Shown here in pieces: positions 1 to 5,820 of a DNA stretch of 6,274 nucleotides. The stretch lies in NCBI GenBank assembly GCA_905373705.1, contig CAJPUA010000059.1, positions 1-6,274 on the forward strand, written 5' to 3'. The first letter of the stretch is position 1, and each line of letters opens with the position of its first letter. Both the position numbers and the translations under genes were made by a program. Below the pieces are notes generated by a model that had not been told where the DNA came from, searched no databases, and was given only the letters and a program-made list of their open reading frames with translations. The stretch comes from an uncultured Schwartzia sp. (lineage in GTDB: Bacteria; Bacillota; Negativicutes; Selenomonadales; Selenomonadaceae).

Positions 1-1
1 G

Positions 2-298
2 GGACGGGTTAATCTTACAGATACTGGGGCGAAAATATTGGCGGATCAAATATGGTCTTTGGATACGTATCGCTCCGATTATTACATAACAATTCGCGAC
101 GAGCAGGCTTCGGAAGAAAATTTTCAAGCTTTGCGCCAGATTTTTTCTCAGCACCACGGCGAGCATGTCGTTTACCTCTATATGATCGATAAACAGCAGC
201 GCATTAAAACGGAGCCGCAGTATTGGCTGGATGATTCGTTGCAGGCTACGGCCGCGATCGAGGGCTTATTTGGGAAAGGATCCGTACGCCAACGTTGA
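2..298 (+). CDS. dnaE: DNA polymerase III subunit alpha, C-terminal end (partial)
   Basis: This is the last 98 codons of a gene that begins left of the window; the frame is open from base 2 to the TGA at 296-298. The product would be the catalytic alpha subunit of the replicative DNA polymerase III. Seen: a fragment starting GRVNLTDTGAKILADQI, then a segment ending YLYMIDKQQRIKTEPQYWLD and a short tail IEGLFGKGSVRQR. From knowledge of the family, this resembles the end of the OB-fold region and the C-terminal tail of DnaE, where the pattern of basic residues, 'PxYWVD' and 'LLGxGxV' recurs. The polymerase active site is outside the window, so the call rests on the tail alone. A TTG at 38 could be read as a start, but the frame continues upstream with family-like residues, so it is an internal Leu. 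PolC-type polymerase is less likely because its C-terminus differs. Confidence 0.82.
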   Translation, partial: GRVNLTDTGAKILADQIWSLDTYRSDYYITIRDEQASEENFQALRQIFSQHHGEHVVYLYMIDKQQRIKTEPQYWLDDSLQATAAIEGLFGKGSVRQR

Positions 299-320
299 CA
301 ACGTGGTAGATGGCTATAAT
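295..320 (+). promoter_or_regulatory. Candidate sigma-A promoter with consensus hexamers but 14-nt spacer
   Basis: A perfect TTGACA (295-300) overlaps the dnaE stop codon, and a perfect TATAAT lies at 315-320. The spacer is only 14 nt, where housekeeping promoters normally have 16-18. There is no TGN before the -10. Transcription would start near 327, inside the rluB ribosome binding site (about 322-329), so a transcript from here would be nearly leaderless. It may be weak, may need an activator that twists the spacer, or may be chance. Confidence 0.35.
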
Positions 321-340
321 TAAGGGTGGTCGCTATCGAT

Positions 341-1096
341 ATGGAACGATTGCAAAAAATTATCAGCACAGCGGGGATTGCGTCGCGGCGTGCGGCGGAA
401 AAAATGATCGGCGAAGGCCGGGTGACGGTCGATGGACAGAAAATTATCCAGATGGGATTTTTAGCGGATCCGGCGGTGAATAAGATATGTGTCGACGGCC
501 AAGTGATTTCGGCAAAGGAACCATTCGTCTATTTCATGCTTTATAAACCGCGCGGCTATATCTCGACGGCGAAAGATGAACGGGGAAGGCGAACCGTATT
601 GGAGCTTTTACCGGAGGTATCCGAGCGTATCTATCCAGTGGGCCGTCTCGACAGAGATACAGAAGGGCTTTTGCTGATGACAAACGATGGGATGCTGATG
701 AACGCGCTGCTCCATCCGCGTAATGAAATAAATAAAATATACGTCGTTCAGGTAGAGGGAGATATCACACCCGCTTCAGTGTGCACGTTGCGTCACGGCG
801 TGGCTTTGCCTGACGGCAGGACAGCGCCGGCCAAGGTGAAGATTTTAGAACGCGACGTAAAGCGGGGAAGAACGAAACTGGAAATGATTATCCACGAAGG
901 CCGTAATCGCCAAGTGCGCCGCATGTGTGAAGCTGTAGGATTTCCGGTCCAGCGCTTGAAACGAATCGGTTTCGCGGGCCTTTCTCTTGAAGGACTGCGC
1001 CGTGGCGCTTTCCGGCCTTTAAGTGAGGAGGAGGTCAGCTATCTTTACCGCTTAACGGGAGCGAAGAACATCGCGAATAAAGCGAGGTCGATATGA
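341..1096 (+). CDS. rluB: 23S rRNA pseudouridine synthase, RsuA/RluB/E/F family
   Basis: The product converts a uridine in large-subunit rRNA to pseudouridine; for RluB the known site is in the peptidyl transferase region (U2605 in E. coli numbering). It is 251 residues, normal for the family. Seen: an N-terminal S4 RNA-binding domain (about residues 2-50, MERLQKIISTAGIASRRAAE), a KPRG motif at 69-72, the catalytic GRLDRDTEGLLLMTNDG at 101-117 with Asp104 as nucleophile, and HEGRNRQVRRM at 185-195. These are the standard family motifs. ATG 341 is chosen because families begin with 'MERLQK' and AAGGGTGG (322-329) sits 11 nt upstream; an in-frame GTG at 326 would lie inside that ribosome binding site. 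The stop overlaps the next gene by ATGA. Exact target specificity within RsuA/RluB/E/F cannot be proven from sequence alone, but the gene type is clear. Confidence 0.93.
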   Translation: MERLQKIISTAGIASRRAAEKMIGEGRVTVDGQKIIQMGFLADPAVNKICVDGQVISAKEPFVYFMLYKPRGYISTAKDERGRRTVLELLPEVSERIYPVGRLDRDTEGLLLMTNDGMLMNALLHPRNEINKIYVVQVEGDITPASVCTLRHGVALPDGRTAPAKVKILERDVKRGRTKLEMIIHEGRNRQVRRMCEAVGFPVQRLKRIGFAGLSLEGLRRGAFRPLSEEEVSYLYRLTGAKNIANKARSI

Positions 1097-2334
1097 AAAC
1101 AGTAGTAGTGGTAGGCGGCGGTCCCGCCGGAATGATGGCCGCCATTAAAGCGGCGGAAAATCATGCGAAGATTATTCTACTGGAGAAAATGGATCGTCTC
1201 GGCCGTAAGCTGATGATTACCGGCAAGGGGCGTTGTAACTTAACAAATGCCGCCGATATTCCGGAAATCATTCACAATATCCCAGGCAATGGTGTTTTCC
1301 TGAACAGCGTTTTGCGGGCTTTCGATAATCATGATATAATACAATTCTTCACCGAACGGGGCGTCGCGACAAAAATTGAGCGCGGCGGCCGCGTTTTTCC
1401 CGTCAGCGATAAAGCAGCTGATATCGTGACGGCGCTAGAAACGCGCCTGCGGGAGCTGAGTGTCGATATTCGCTGTCAGACCGCGGTCAAGGAGCTTATT
1501 GTAAAAAAAGGAAAGATTGACGGCGTGCGCCTGTATAATGGTGTAATCATAGCGGCGGACGCCGTAGTTTTAGCTGTAGGCGGGGCTTCTTATCCAGAGA
1601 CAGGTTCTTCGGGAGACGGCGCCGTTATGGCGGCGCCGCTCGGCCATACGATTATACCTCTGCGTCCGGCGCTAGTGCCGCTTGAAGTTGGGGAAGACTG
1701 GGCAAAATCGTTGTCAGGTCTGTCCTTACGTAATGTTGAAGCACAACTTTTTGTCAAGGGAACGTTTAAGGAAAAACAATTCGGAGAAATGTTGTTCACG
1801 CACTTTGGCATTAGCGGCCCCATTATTCTCACTTTAAGCCGGCAAGCCGCGTTGGCATTGGAACACAATACAGCGGTTGAAATCGTCCTGAATCTAAAGC
1901 CTGCTCTGACAGCGAAGCAGCTGGAAAAACGTGTTCAGCGGGATTTCACGAAATATCAGAAGAAAACTGTAAAAAACGGGATGAGCGATTTATTGCCGAA
2001 TCGTTTAATTGTGCCGATTCTGGCTCTGGCCGATCTGGCACCTGAAAAACCTGTTCATCAGATTACACGGGCTGAACGGTTGCGACTGGTCAATATCCTT
2101 CAGCATGTTCCGTTGACAGTCCGGCGGACGCAACCGCTGGCGGAAGCGATCGTTACTATGGGGGGAATTTCCGTTCGGGAAATTCATCCGAAAACAATGG
2201 AATCAAAAATCTGTCCGCAGCTCTTTATCGCCGGTGAAGCAGCGGATATCGACGGCTTTACCGGCGGCTATAATTTGCAGGCGGCGTTTTCTATGGGCGC
2301 GGCGGCAGGGCGATGGAGCGCTCAAGAAGAATAA
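1093..2334 (+). CDS. NAD(P)/FAD-dependent oxidoreductase, BaiN/HI0933 (YhiN) family
   Basis: A 413-residue cytoplasmic flavoprotein, close to the usual family length. Seen: a dinucleotide-binding VVVVGGGPAGMMAA at the N-terminus (GxGxxG at residues 8-13) with Glu31 at the end of the second strand; GKGRCNLTN at 44-52; GRVFPVSDKA near 100; VGGASYPETGSSGDG at 162-176; and a C-terminal FAD-contact motif DGFTGGYNLQ ending near 396. These define the HI0933-like family. Known: one member, BaiN of Clostridium scindens, is linked to bile-acid dehydroxylation, and some databases call relatives 'aminoacetone oxidase', but the substrate of most members is unknown. Nothing here points to bile acids, and the housekeeping context argues against a specialised role. 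The ATG overlaps the rluB stop (ATGA) with GAGGT at 1084-1088, implying coupled translation. Confidence 0.92.
   Translation: MKTVVVVGGGPAGMMAAIKAAENHAKIILLEKMDRLGRKLMITGKGRCNLTNAADIPEIIHNIPGNGVFLNSVLRAFDNHDIIQFFTERGVATKIERGGRVFPVSDKAADIVTALETRLRELSVDIRCQTAVKELIVKKGKIDGVRLYNGVIIAADAVVLAVGGASYPETGSSGDGAVMAAPLGHTIIPLRPALVPLEVGEDWAKSLSGLSLRNVEAQLFVKGTFKEKQFGEMLFTHFGISGPIILTLSRQAALALEHNTAVEIVLNLKPALTAKQLEKRVQRDFTKYQKKTVKNGMSDLLPNRLIVPILALADLAPEKPVHQITRAERLRLVNILQHVPLTVRRTQPLAEAIVTMGGISVREIHPKTMESKICPQLFIAGEAADIDGFTGGYNLQAAFSMGAAAGRWSAQEE
1312..1340 (+). promoter_or_regulatory. Candidate intragenic promoter with extended -10
   Basis: Inside the flavoprotein gene, TGATATAAT (1332-1340) is a full extended -10 (TGN plus consensus TATAAT). 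A partial -35, TTGCGG (1312-1317, 3 of 6), lies at the ideal 17-nt spacing. A start near 1347 is predicted. It could supply extra transcription of the flavoprotein's downstream part and aroA, a short RNA ending near 1398, or be a chance A/T-rich codon run. Confidence 0.3.
1381..1398 (+). terminator. Terminator-like hairpin plus T5 inside the flavoprotein gene (doubtful)
   Basis: CGCGG (1381-1385), loop CGG, and CCGCG (1389-1393) form a 5-bp all-GC stem directly followed by TTTTT (1394-1398). An AAAAA run at 1371-1375 lies upstream. The shape fits a short intrinsic terminator, but the bases encode the conserved ERGGRVFP motif, so it may only reflect codon choice. In a translated message, ribosomes would mask it. 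Confidence 0.2.
1617..1638 (+). repeat. GC-only inverted repeat in flavoprotein gene
   Basis: CGGCGCCG occurs at 1617-1624 and again at 1631-1638, separated by TTATGG. Each copy is itself palindromic, and the two can pair as an 8-bp GC stem with a 6-nt loop. It falls on the conserved SSGDGAVMAAP segment, so codon constraint may explain it. Confidence 0.5.
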
Positions 2335-2350
2335 GGAGAGGGGGATTGTT

Positions 2351-3652
2351 ATGCGAACGGAAAAAATTGACCGAGCGGCAAACGGTTTACAGGGAGAAGT
2401 AACCGTTCCGGGCGATAAATCCATCTCCCATCGCAGTGTAATATTGGGAAGTTTGGCAAAGGAAAAGGTTCGCGTGGTGAATTTTTTGGAGGCCGCCGAC
2501 TGTCTGTCAACACTGGAAGGAATGCGCAAGCTGGGCGCTGTTATCACGCGAAACGGCGACGGTTCTTTAACCGTTTGCGGGGTAGGTATGGACGGTCTTT
2601 CGGAACCGGATAGCGTCTTAGACGCGGGAAATTCGGGGACTATGCTGCGCCTTTTGTTAGGGATACTATCCCCGCAACCGTTTTTGACAACATTTATCGG
2701 GGACGCTTCCTTATCGCGCCGTCCTATGGGACGGGTCATTCGCCCCTTAACGCAGATGGGCGCTAAAATCGTCGGCCGAAAAGAAAATAAGCTGCTTCCC
2801 GTTACGGTACTACCGCGGAAAAGACCTTTGCGAGGCATGCGTTACGAGATGCCGGTCGCCAGCGCACAGGTAAAATCGGCCCTTCTCTTTGCGGGACTTT
2901 GGGCAAAAGGCGAAACAACAGTCAGCGAGCCGATCGAATCACGCGATCATACGGAGCGTTTATTAGGAGCTTTCGGTGCGCCAATATCAAAAAAAGGGCG
3001 TCAGGTTACAGTATGTCGCGTGGCGGCGCTTCAATCCCCGGAATCCATCGTCGTGCCGGGAGATATAAGCTCCGCGGCTTATTGGCTGGTCGCCGCCTCG
3101 CTTATCACGGGGAGCGATCTGTTGCTGAAAAATGTCGGCGTTAATCCCACGCGAACGGGAATGTTAGAGGTTCTGTCCGCAATGGGGGCTGACATTACCG
3201 TCCATAACCAGCGAATCGATAGCAACGAGCCTGTCGCTGATCTACGGGTTAAATCCGCCCCCTTGCATGGCGTTTCCTTTGGCGCATCCATTATTCCCCG
3301 GCTTATTGATGAGATCCCCGTTCTTGCGGCAGCGGCGCTCTTCGCAAAAGGAGATACCGTCATTACTGGAGCGGCGGAGCTTCGCGTTAAGGAAACTGAT
3401 CGCCTGCGGGCGATCGCCATGGAATATAATAAGTTAGCGCCGGGTAGCGTCGAGGAACGTCATGACGGGCTGATTATTCACGGACAAAAGCCCTTACAGC
3501 CAGCGTATGCTTTTTCTCACGGGGATCATCGGATCGCGATGGCGTTGGCTGTCGCCGGAGCGGCGGGGGAAGGCGTCGAGATCGAGGAGCCCGAATGCGT
3601 TGAAATCTCTTATCCGGGATTTTATCAAATCTTAGCGGCGCTAAGAAAATAA
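2351..3652 (+). CDS. aroA: 3-phosphoshikimate 1-carboxyvinyltransferase (EPSP synthase)
   Basis: Catalyses shikimate-3-phosphate plus PEP to EPSP, the sixth step of the shikimate pathway to chorismate and aromatic amino acids, in the cytoplasm. It is 433 residues, full length. Seen: PGDKSISHRS at 20-29, GNSGT at 93-97, GDASLSRRPMGRV at 117-129, SAQVKSA at 171-177, SRDHTERLL at 197-205, NPTRTG at 265-270, IDEIPVLAAAALFA at 319-332 with catalytic Asp320, RVKETDRL at 345-352 with Glu348, and HGDHRIAM at 390-397. The GDKS, SAQxK, RDHT and NPTR set matches the class II type described for tolerant enzymes, but Gly is kept in GNSGT where the CP4 enzyme has Ala; tolerance itself is not shown. ATG 2351 is chosen because homology starts there and AAGGAG lies at 2333-2338, straddling the end of the upstream stop; the frame extends upstream to 2234 only as overlap with the preceding gene. 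Confidence 0.97.
   Translation: MRTEKIDRAANGLQGEVTVPGDKSISHRSVILGSLAKEKVRVVNFLEAADCLSTLEGMRKLGAVITRNGDGSLTVCGVGMDGLSEPDSVLDAGNSGTMLRLLLGILSPQPFLTTFIGDASLSRRPMGRVIRPLTQMGAKIVGRKENKLLPVTVLPRKRPLRGMRYEMPVASAQVKSALLFAGLWAKGETTVSEPIESRDHTERLLGAFGAPISKKGRQVTVCRVAALQSPESIVVPGDISSAAYWLVAASLITGSDLLLKNVGVNPTRTGMLEVLSAMGADITVHNQRIDSNEPVADLRVKSAPLHGVSFGASIIPRLIDEIPVLAAAALFAKGDTVITGAAELRVKETDRLRAIAMEYNKLAPGSVEERHDGLIIHGQKPLQPAYAFSHGDHRIAMALAVAGAAGEGVEIEEPECVEISYPGFYQILAALRK
3630..3646 (+). other. Hairpin at the 3' end of aroA
   Basis: TCTTAGC (3630-3636) and GCTAAGA (3640-3646) form a perfect 7-bp stem around a GGC loop in the last codons of aroA. TTTT follows only at 3653-3656, six bases after the stem, so it is not a standard terminator. 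It might stabilise or mark a processing point between aroA and cmk. The 23-base aroA-cmk gap shows no convincing promoter. Confidence 0.45.
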
Positions 3653-3675
3653 TTTTATCAACGGGAAGTGGCACA

Positions 3676-4332
3676 ATGAAAAGAGCGGTAATAGCGATTG
3701 ACGGACCGGCCGGCGCGGGTAAAAGTACGATCGCCCGGATGGTGGCGCAAAAACTGGGTTATGTATACATTGATACCGGGGCGATGTACCGGGCGGCCGC
3801 TTGGAAAGTACTGCAAAGCGGCCAGCCGATAACCGATGACGCCATTATTCGAATCGTTCGGGATACGAAAATCAGTTTAGCCAGCGAAGACGGTAAGATC
3901 TGTGTCAGCGTGGACGGTCAAGACGTTACCGATGAAATACGCACCCCGGCGGTGACAGCGCTCGTTTCCCGCGTGGCTCAATTAGCCCCGGTAAGAGAAA
4001 AAATGGTGCTGTTACAGCGGAAAATGGCGGAAAGCGGGCAAGTGGTCATGGATGGCCGAGACATCGCTTCCCATGTTTTGCCTAACGCTACCGTCAAGGT
4101 TTTTCTGACCGCTTCGATCGAGGAGCGGGCAAAACGGCGCTGGCAAGAGATAAAGGACAAAGGATATACCCACGGGATCGAGGAACTGAAAGCGGAAATC
4201 GCGGCTCGTGATAAAGCGGATACGGAGAGAAAAGTATCTCCGCTGGTCAGAGTTCCTGAGGCGGTGCTTATCGACACGACGGAAATGACGATTGAGGAAA
4301 CTGTGGCCGCTGTTTTGAAGTTGTGCAGGTGA
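3676..4332 (+). CDS. cmk: Cytidylate kinase
   Basis: Phosphorylates CMP and dCMP to the diphosphates with ATP, recycling cytidine nucleotides from RNA turnover and phospholipid synthesis. It is 218 residues, typical for the short bacterial type. Seen: P-loop GPAGAGKST at 10-18, DTGAMYR at 33-39, the GRD motif at 127-129 in MDGRDIASHVLPNATVKVFL, and the lid-side RDKADTERKVSPL from 178 with Arg178 and Asp182. Known: these correspond to phosphate- and CMP-contacting residues of the family. ATG 3676 follows GGGAAGTGG (3663-3671), a weak ribosome binding site that suggests dependence on upstream translation. The next gene begins six bases after the stop; CMP released in phospholipid head-group synthesis gives a loose link to the plsC neighbour, though the pairing is mainly conserved gene order. 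Confidence 0.96.
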   Translation: MKRAVIAIDGPAGAGKSTIARMVAQKLGYVYIDTGAMYRAAAWKVLQSGQPITDDAIIRIVRDTKISLASEDGKICVSVDGQDVTDEIRTPAVTALVSRVAQLAPVREKMVLLQRKMAESGQVVMDGRDIASHVLPNATVKVFLTASIEERAKRRWQEIKDKGYTHGIEELKAEIAARDKADTERKVSPLVRVPEAVLIDTTEMTIEETVAAVLKLCR

Positions 4333-4333
4333 T
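4327..4333 (+). promoter_or_regulatory. Ribosome binding site deciding the plsC TTG start
   Basis: AGGTGAT matches the right half of the anti-Shine-Dalgarno complement AGGAGGTGATC. The last G of AGG (4329) is 9 nt before TTG 4339, which is good spacing, but only 2 nt before the competing ATG at 4332. It spans the cmk stop. Confidence 0.55.
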
Positions 4334-4338
4334 GAAGA

Positions 4339-4938
4339 TTGTATACCCTATTACAGATATGCTTTACTTTTTTCTTCAAGGTATTTTTTCGGGCGGAGCT
4401 TATCGGGCGGGAAAATATACCAACGGAAGGCGGCGTTATCCTAGCCGCCAATCATTTGAGCAACTGGGACCCGCCGCTTTTAGCGGCGTTTTTGTCACGC
4501 CCGGTCAGCTATATGGCGAAAAAAGAATTATTTGAGGTTCCAATCTTAAAACAAATCATCACCCGCTGTCATTCTTTTCCTGTCAAACGTGGCGCTGCGG
4601 ATCGCGGCGCTATCAAAGCGGCTCTTCAAGAGCTGAAACGCGGAAGGTGTATCGGCCTTTTCCCCGAAGGTACTCGAAGTCGGGATGGAAAGGTTCATAA
4701 GGCGGAAGCCGGGGTAGCTCTCCTGGCGGCGATGAGCGAGGTGCCGGTAGTTCCCGCGGCGATCATCGGAACGGAACGCATTTTTTCCCATGGTTCTTTT
4801 TTTCCCAAGCTGAGGGTCGTCTACGGAAAGCCTTTGTCTTTTGAAGGAAAACATAACGATAAAGAATCTTTGCAATTATTCTCCCAAAAAATTATGGAAG
4901 AAATCGTAAAAATGATAAAATTGCATAGCAAAGAATAG
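4339..4938 (+). CDS. plsC: 1-acyl-sn-glycerol-3-phosphate acyltransferase
   Basis: Transfers an acyl chain to lysophosphatidic acid to make phosphatidic acid, at the inner face of the membrane. It is 199 residues, usual for short PlsC. Seen: an N-terminal hydrophobic stretch at about 4-17 (LLQICFTFFFKVFF), catalytic NHLSNWDPP at 38-46 (His39, Asp44 of HX4D), block II VKRGAADR at 82-89, block III FPEGTRSRDG at 108-117, and block IV VPAAIIG at 138-144. The proposed start is TTG 4339: it has the ribosome binding site AGGTGAT, the frame has a TGA just before it (4333-4335), and the resulting N-terminus looks like the family's. An ATG at 4332 abuts the cmk stop as TGATG but reads another frame. 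A one-base shift in the T6 run (4368-4373) would join that ATG to PlsC, so the exact start is uncertain though the gene is not. Confidence 0.93.
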   Translation: MYTLLQICFTFFFKVFFRAELIGRENIPTEGGVILAANHLSNWDPPLLAAFLSRPVSYMAKKELFEVPILKQIITRCHSFPVKRGAADRGAIKAALQELKRGRCIGLFPEGTRSRDGKVHKAEAGVALLAAMSEVPVVPAAIIGTERIFSHGSFFPKLRVVYGKPLSFEGKHNDKESLQLFSQKIMEEIVKMIKLHSKE

Positions 4939-4941
4939 CGA

Positions 4942-4955
4942 TGTTATGATATACT
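4942..4955 (+). promoter_or_regulatory. Two overlapping extended -10 elements before ispH
   Basis: In the 54-base plsC-ispH gap, TGTTATGAT (4942-4950) and TATGATATACT (4945-4955) each read as TGN plus a -10 hexamer; the second has the full TRTG form common in Gram-positive promoters. TTGCAT at 4921-4926 is a weak -35, 18 nt before the first hexamer. Starts near 4957-4962 would leave a roughly 30-nt leader carrying the ispH ribosome binding site. This may give ispH-rpsA its own promoter. Confidence 0.5.
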
Positions 4956-4992
4956 GTGAATAGGTTCAGGAAAATAAGGTTAGGATGCACGC

Positions 4993-5820
4993 ATGGAAGT
5001 AATTTTAGCTGATTATCTGGGGTTTTGCTATGGGGTGAAGCGGGCGATACATATGGCTCGCAGCAGCGCACAGCCGGGACCGGCCAGAACGCTGGGACCT
5101 ATCATACATAATCCGCAAATGGTATCAAGATTGGCCGCAGAAGGCGTAGAGGCTGTGAATTCCTTGGCCGATGCACCGGAGGATGGGACGGTAATTATTC
5201 GTTCCCATGGCGTCGGTCCCCAAGTATATGAGGAAGCGAAAGAACGGGACCTGCGGATGGTGGACGCAACTTGTCCCCATGTGAAGAAAGCGCAGATGGC
5301 GGCGCATCAGCTTTCCCAAGACAGTTTTTCTGTCGTTATCGTCGGCGAGAAGAAGCATCCGGAAGTAAAAAGTATTTTTGAATGGTCCGGCAGGAACGCC
5401 CTTGTGGTGGAAACGGAAGAGGAAGCCGCGCAGATTGCTCCTTGCGACAAGCTGGGAATCGTTGCGCAGACGACGTTCTCCGGCGATAAATTCCAAAGTA
5501 TCGTCGCCTGCCTCTTAAATAAATCGAATGATATTCATATTATTCGAACGATCTGCACCGCCACGGATCAGCGGCAGAAGGCGGCGATTGATTTAGCCGG
5601 CAAGGTCGATATGATGCTGGTGATCGGCGGCAAGAACAGTGCGAATACCACACGCTTAGCGCAGCTATGCGCAGAAAAGACAATGACCCATCACTTGGAG
5701 ACGGCTTCTGAGCTTCAGGATGAATGGTTTCATAATATTAAAAAAATTGGTATCACAGCCGGAGCTTCTACGCCTGACTGGATTATCAAGGAGGTATATC
5801 AAAAGTGTCAGAAGAAATGA
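4993..5820 (+). CDS. ispH: 4-hydroxy-3-methylbut-2-enyl diphosphate reductase (IspH/LytB)
   Basis: Last enzyme of the MEP pathway: reduces HMBPP to IPP and DMAPP with an oxygen-sensitive iron-sulfur cluster, supplying isoprenoid precursors. It is 275 residues, short but typical of Firmicute forms. Seen: the three cluster cysteines Cys12 (GFCYGVKRA), Cys94 (DATCPHV) and Cys188 (RTICTATDQRQ); substrate-side His39 (IIHNPQ), His72 (RSHGVG) and His122 (KKHPE) with catalytic Glu124; Thr161 in AQTTFS; and GGKNSANTTRL near 211-220. All key residues are present, so it should be active. ATG 4993 follows TAGGA (4981-4985). The last 16 bases overlap the S1 gene in another frame. Known: in many Clostridia and Veillonella-type bacteria IspH is fused to S1; here the two are separate proteins. 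Confidence 0.96.
   Translation: MEVILADYLGFCYGVKRAIHMARSSAQPGPARTLGPIIHNPQMVSRLAAEGVEAVNSLADAPEDGTVIIRSHGVGPQVYEEAKERDLRMVDATCPHVKKAQMAAHQLSQDSFSVVIVGEKKHPEVKSIFEWSGRNALVVETEEEAAQIAPCDKLGIVAQTTFSGDKFQSIVACLLNKSNDIHIIRTICTATDQRQKAAIDLAGKVDMMLVIGGKNSANTTRLAQLCAEKTMTHHLETASELQDEWFHNIKKIGITAGASTPDWIIKEVYQKCQKK
5788..5795 (+). promoter_or_regulatory. Strong ribosome binding site for rpsA inside ispH
   Basis: AAGGAGGT is a full Shine-Dalgarno match, 9 nt before GTG 5805 but 21 nt before the in-frame ATG 5817. It therefore favours the GTG start. It lies within the ispH coding sequence, so ribosomes finishing ispH pass over it, which suggests coupled translation. Confidence 0.8.

Noticed and set aside
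38..298. An 86-residue small gene starting with TTG at 38
   Set aside because: The frame stays open to the left edge and the upstream residues fit DnaE, so this is the tail of dnaE and not a small gene.
326..340. GTG at 326 as the start of rluB
   Set aside because: It falls inside the probable ribosome binding site, and the family's N-terminus begins at the ATG at 341.
1534..1539. TATAAT in the flavoprotein gene as another promoter
   Set aside because: The nearest -35-like TTGACG (1517-1522) is only 11 nt away and there is no properly spaced TGN.
2234..2350. A 39-residue N-terminal extension of AroA
   Set aside because: It overlaps the conserved C-terminus of the flavoprotein in another frame, and AroA homology begins at ATG 2351 behind a ribosome binding site.
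2203..2838. A 211-codon open frame on the minus strand
   Set aside because: It runs opposite to the flavoprotein end and aroA, which have clear family motifs; the product has no recognisable domain and looks like a shadow frame.
3978..4451. A 157-codon minus-strand open frame
   Set aside because: It is antisense to cmk and plsC, low in complexity (Ser/Ile/Val rich) and has no domain signal.
4323..4535. A 70-codon + strand open frame overlapping cmk and plsC
   Set aside because: After the first 20 or so residues it reads across the PlsC active site in the wrong frame. Only its first part matters, as a possible alternative plsC start.
5796..5820. Programmed -1 frameshift making an IspH-S1 fusion
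   Set aside because: The S1 frame is -1 to ispH and open back to 5778, but no X-XXY-YYZ slippery heptamer is present and rpsA has its own strong ribosome binding site.
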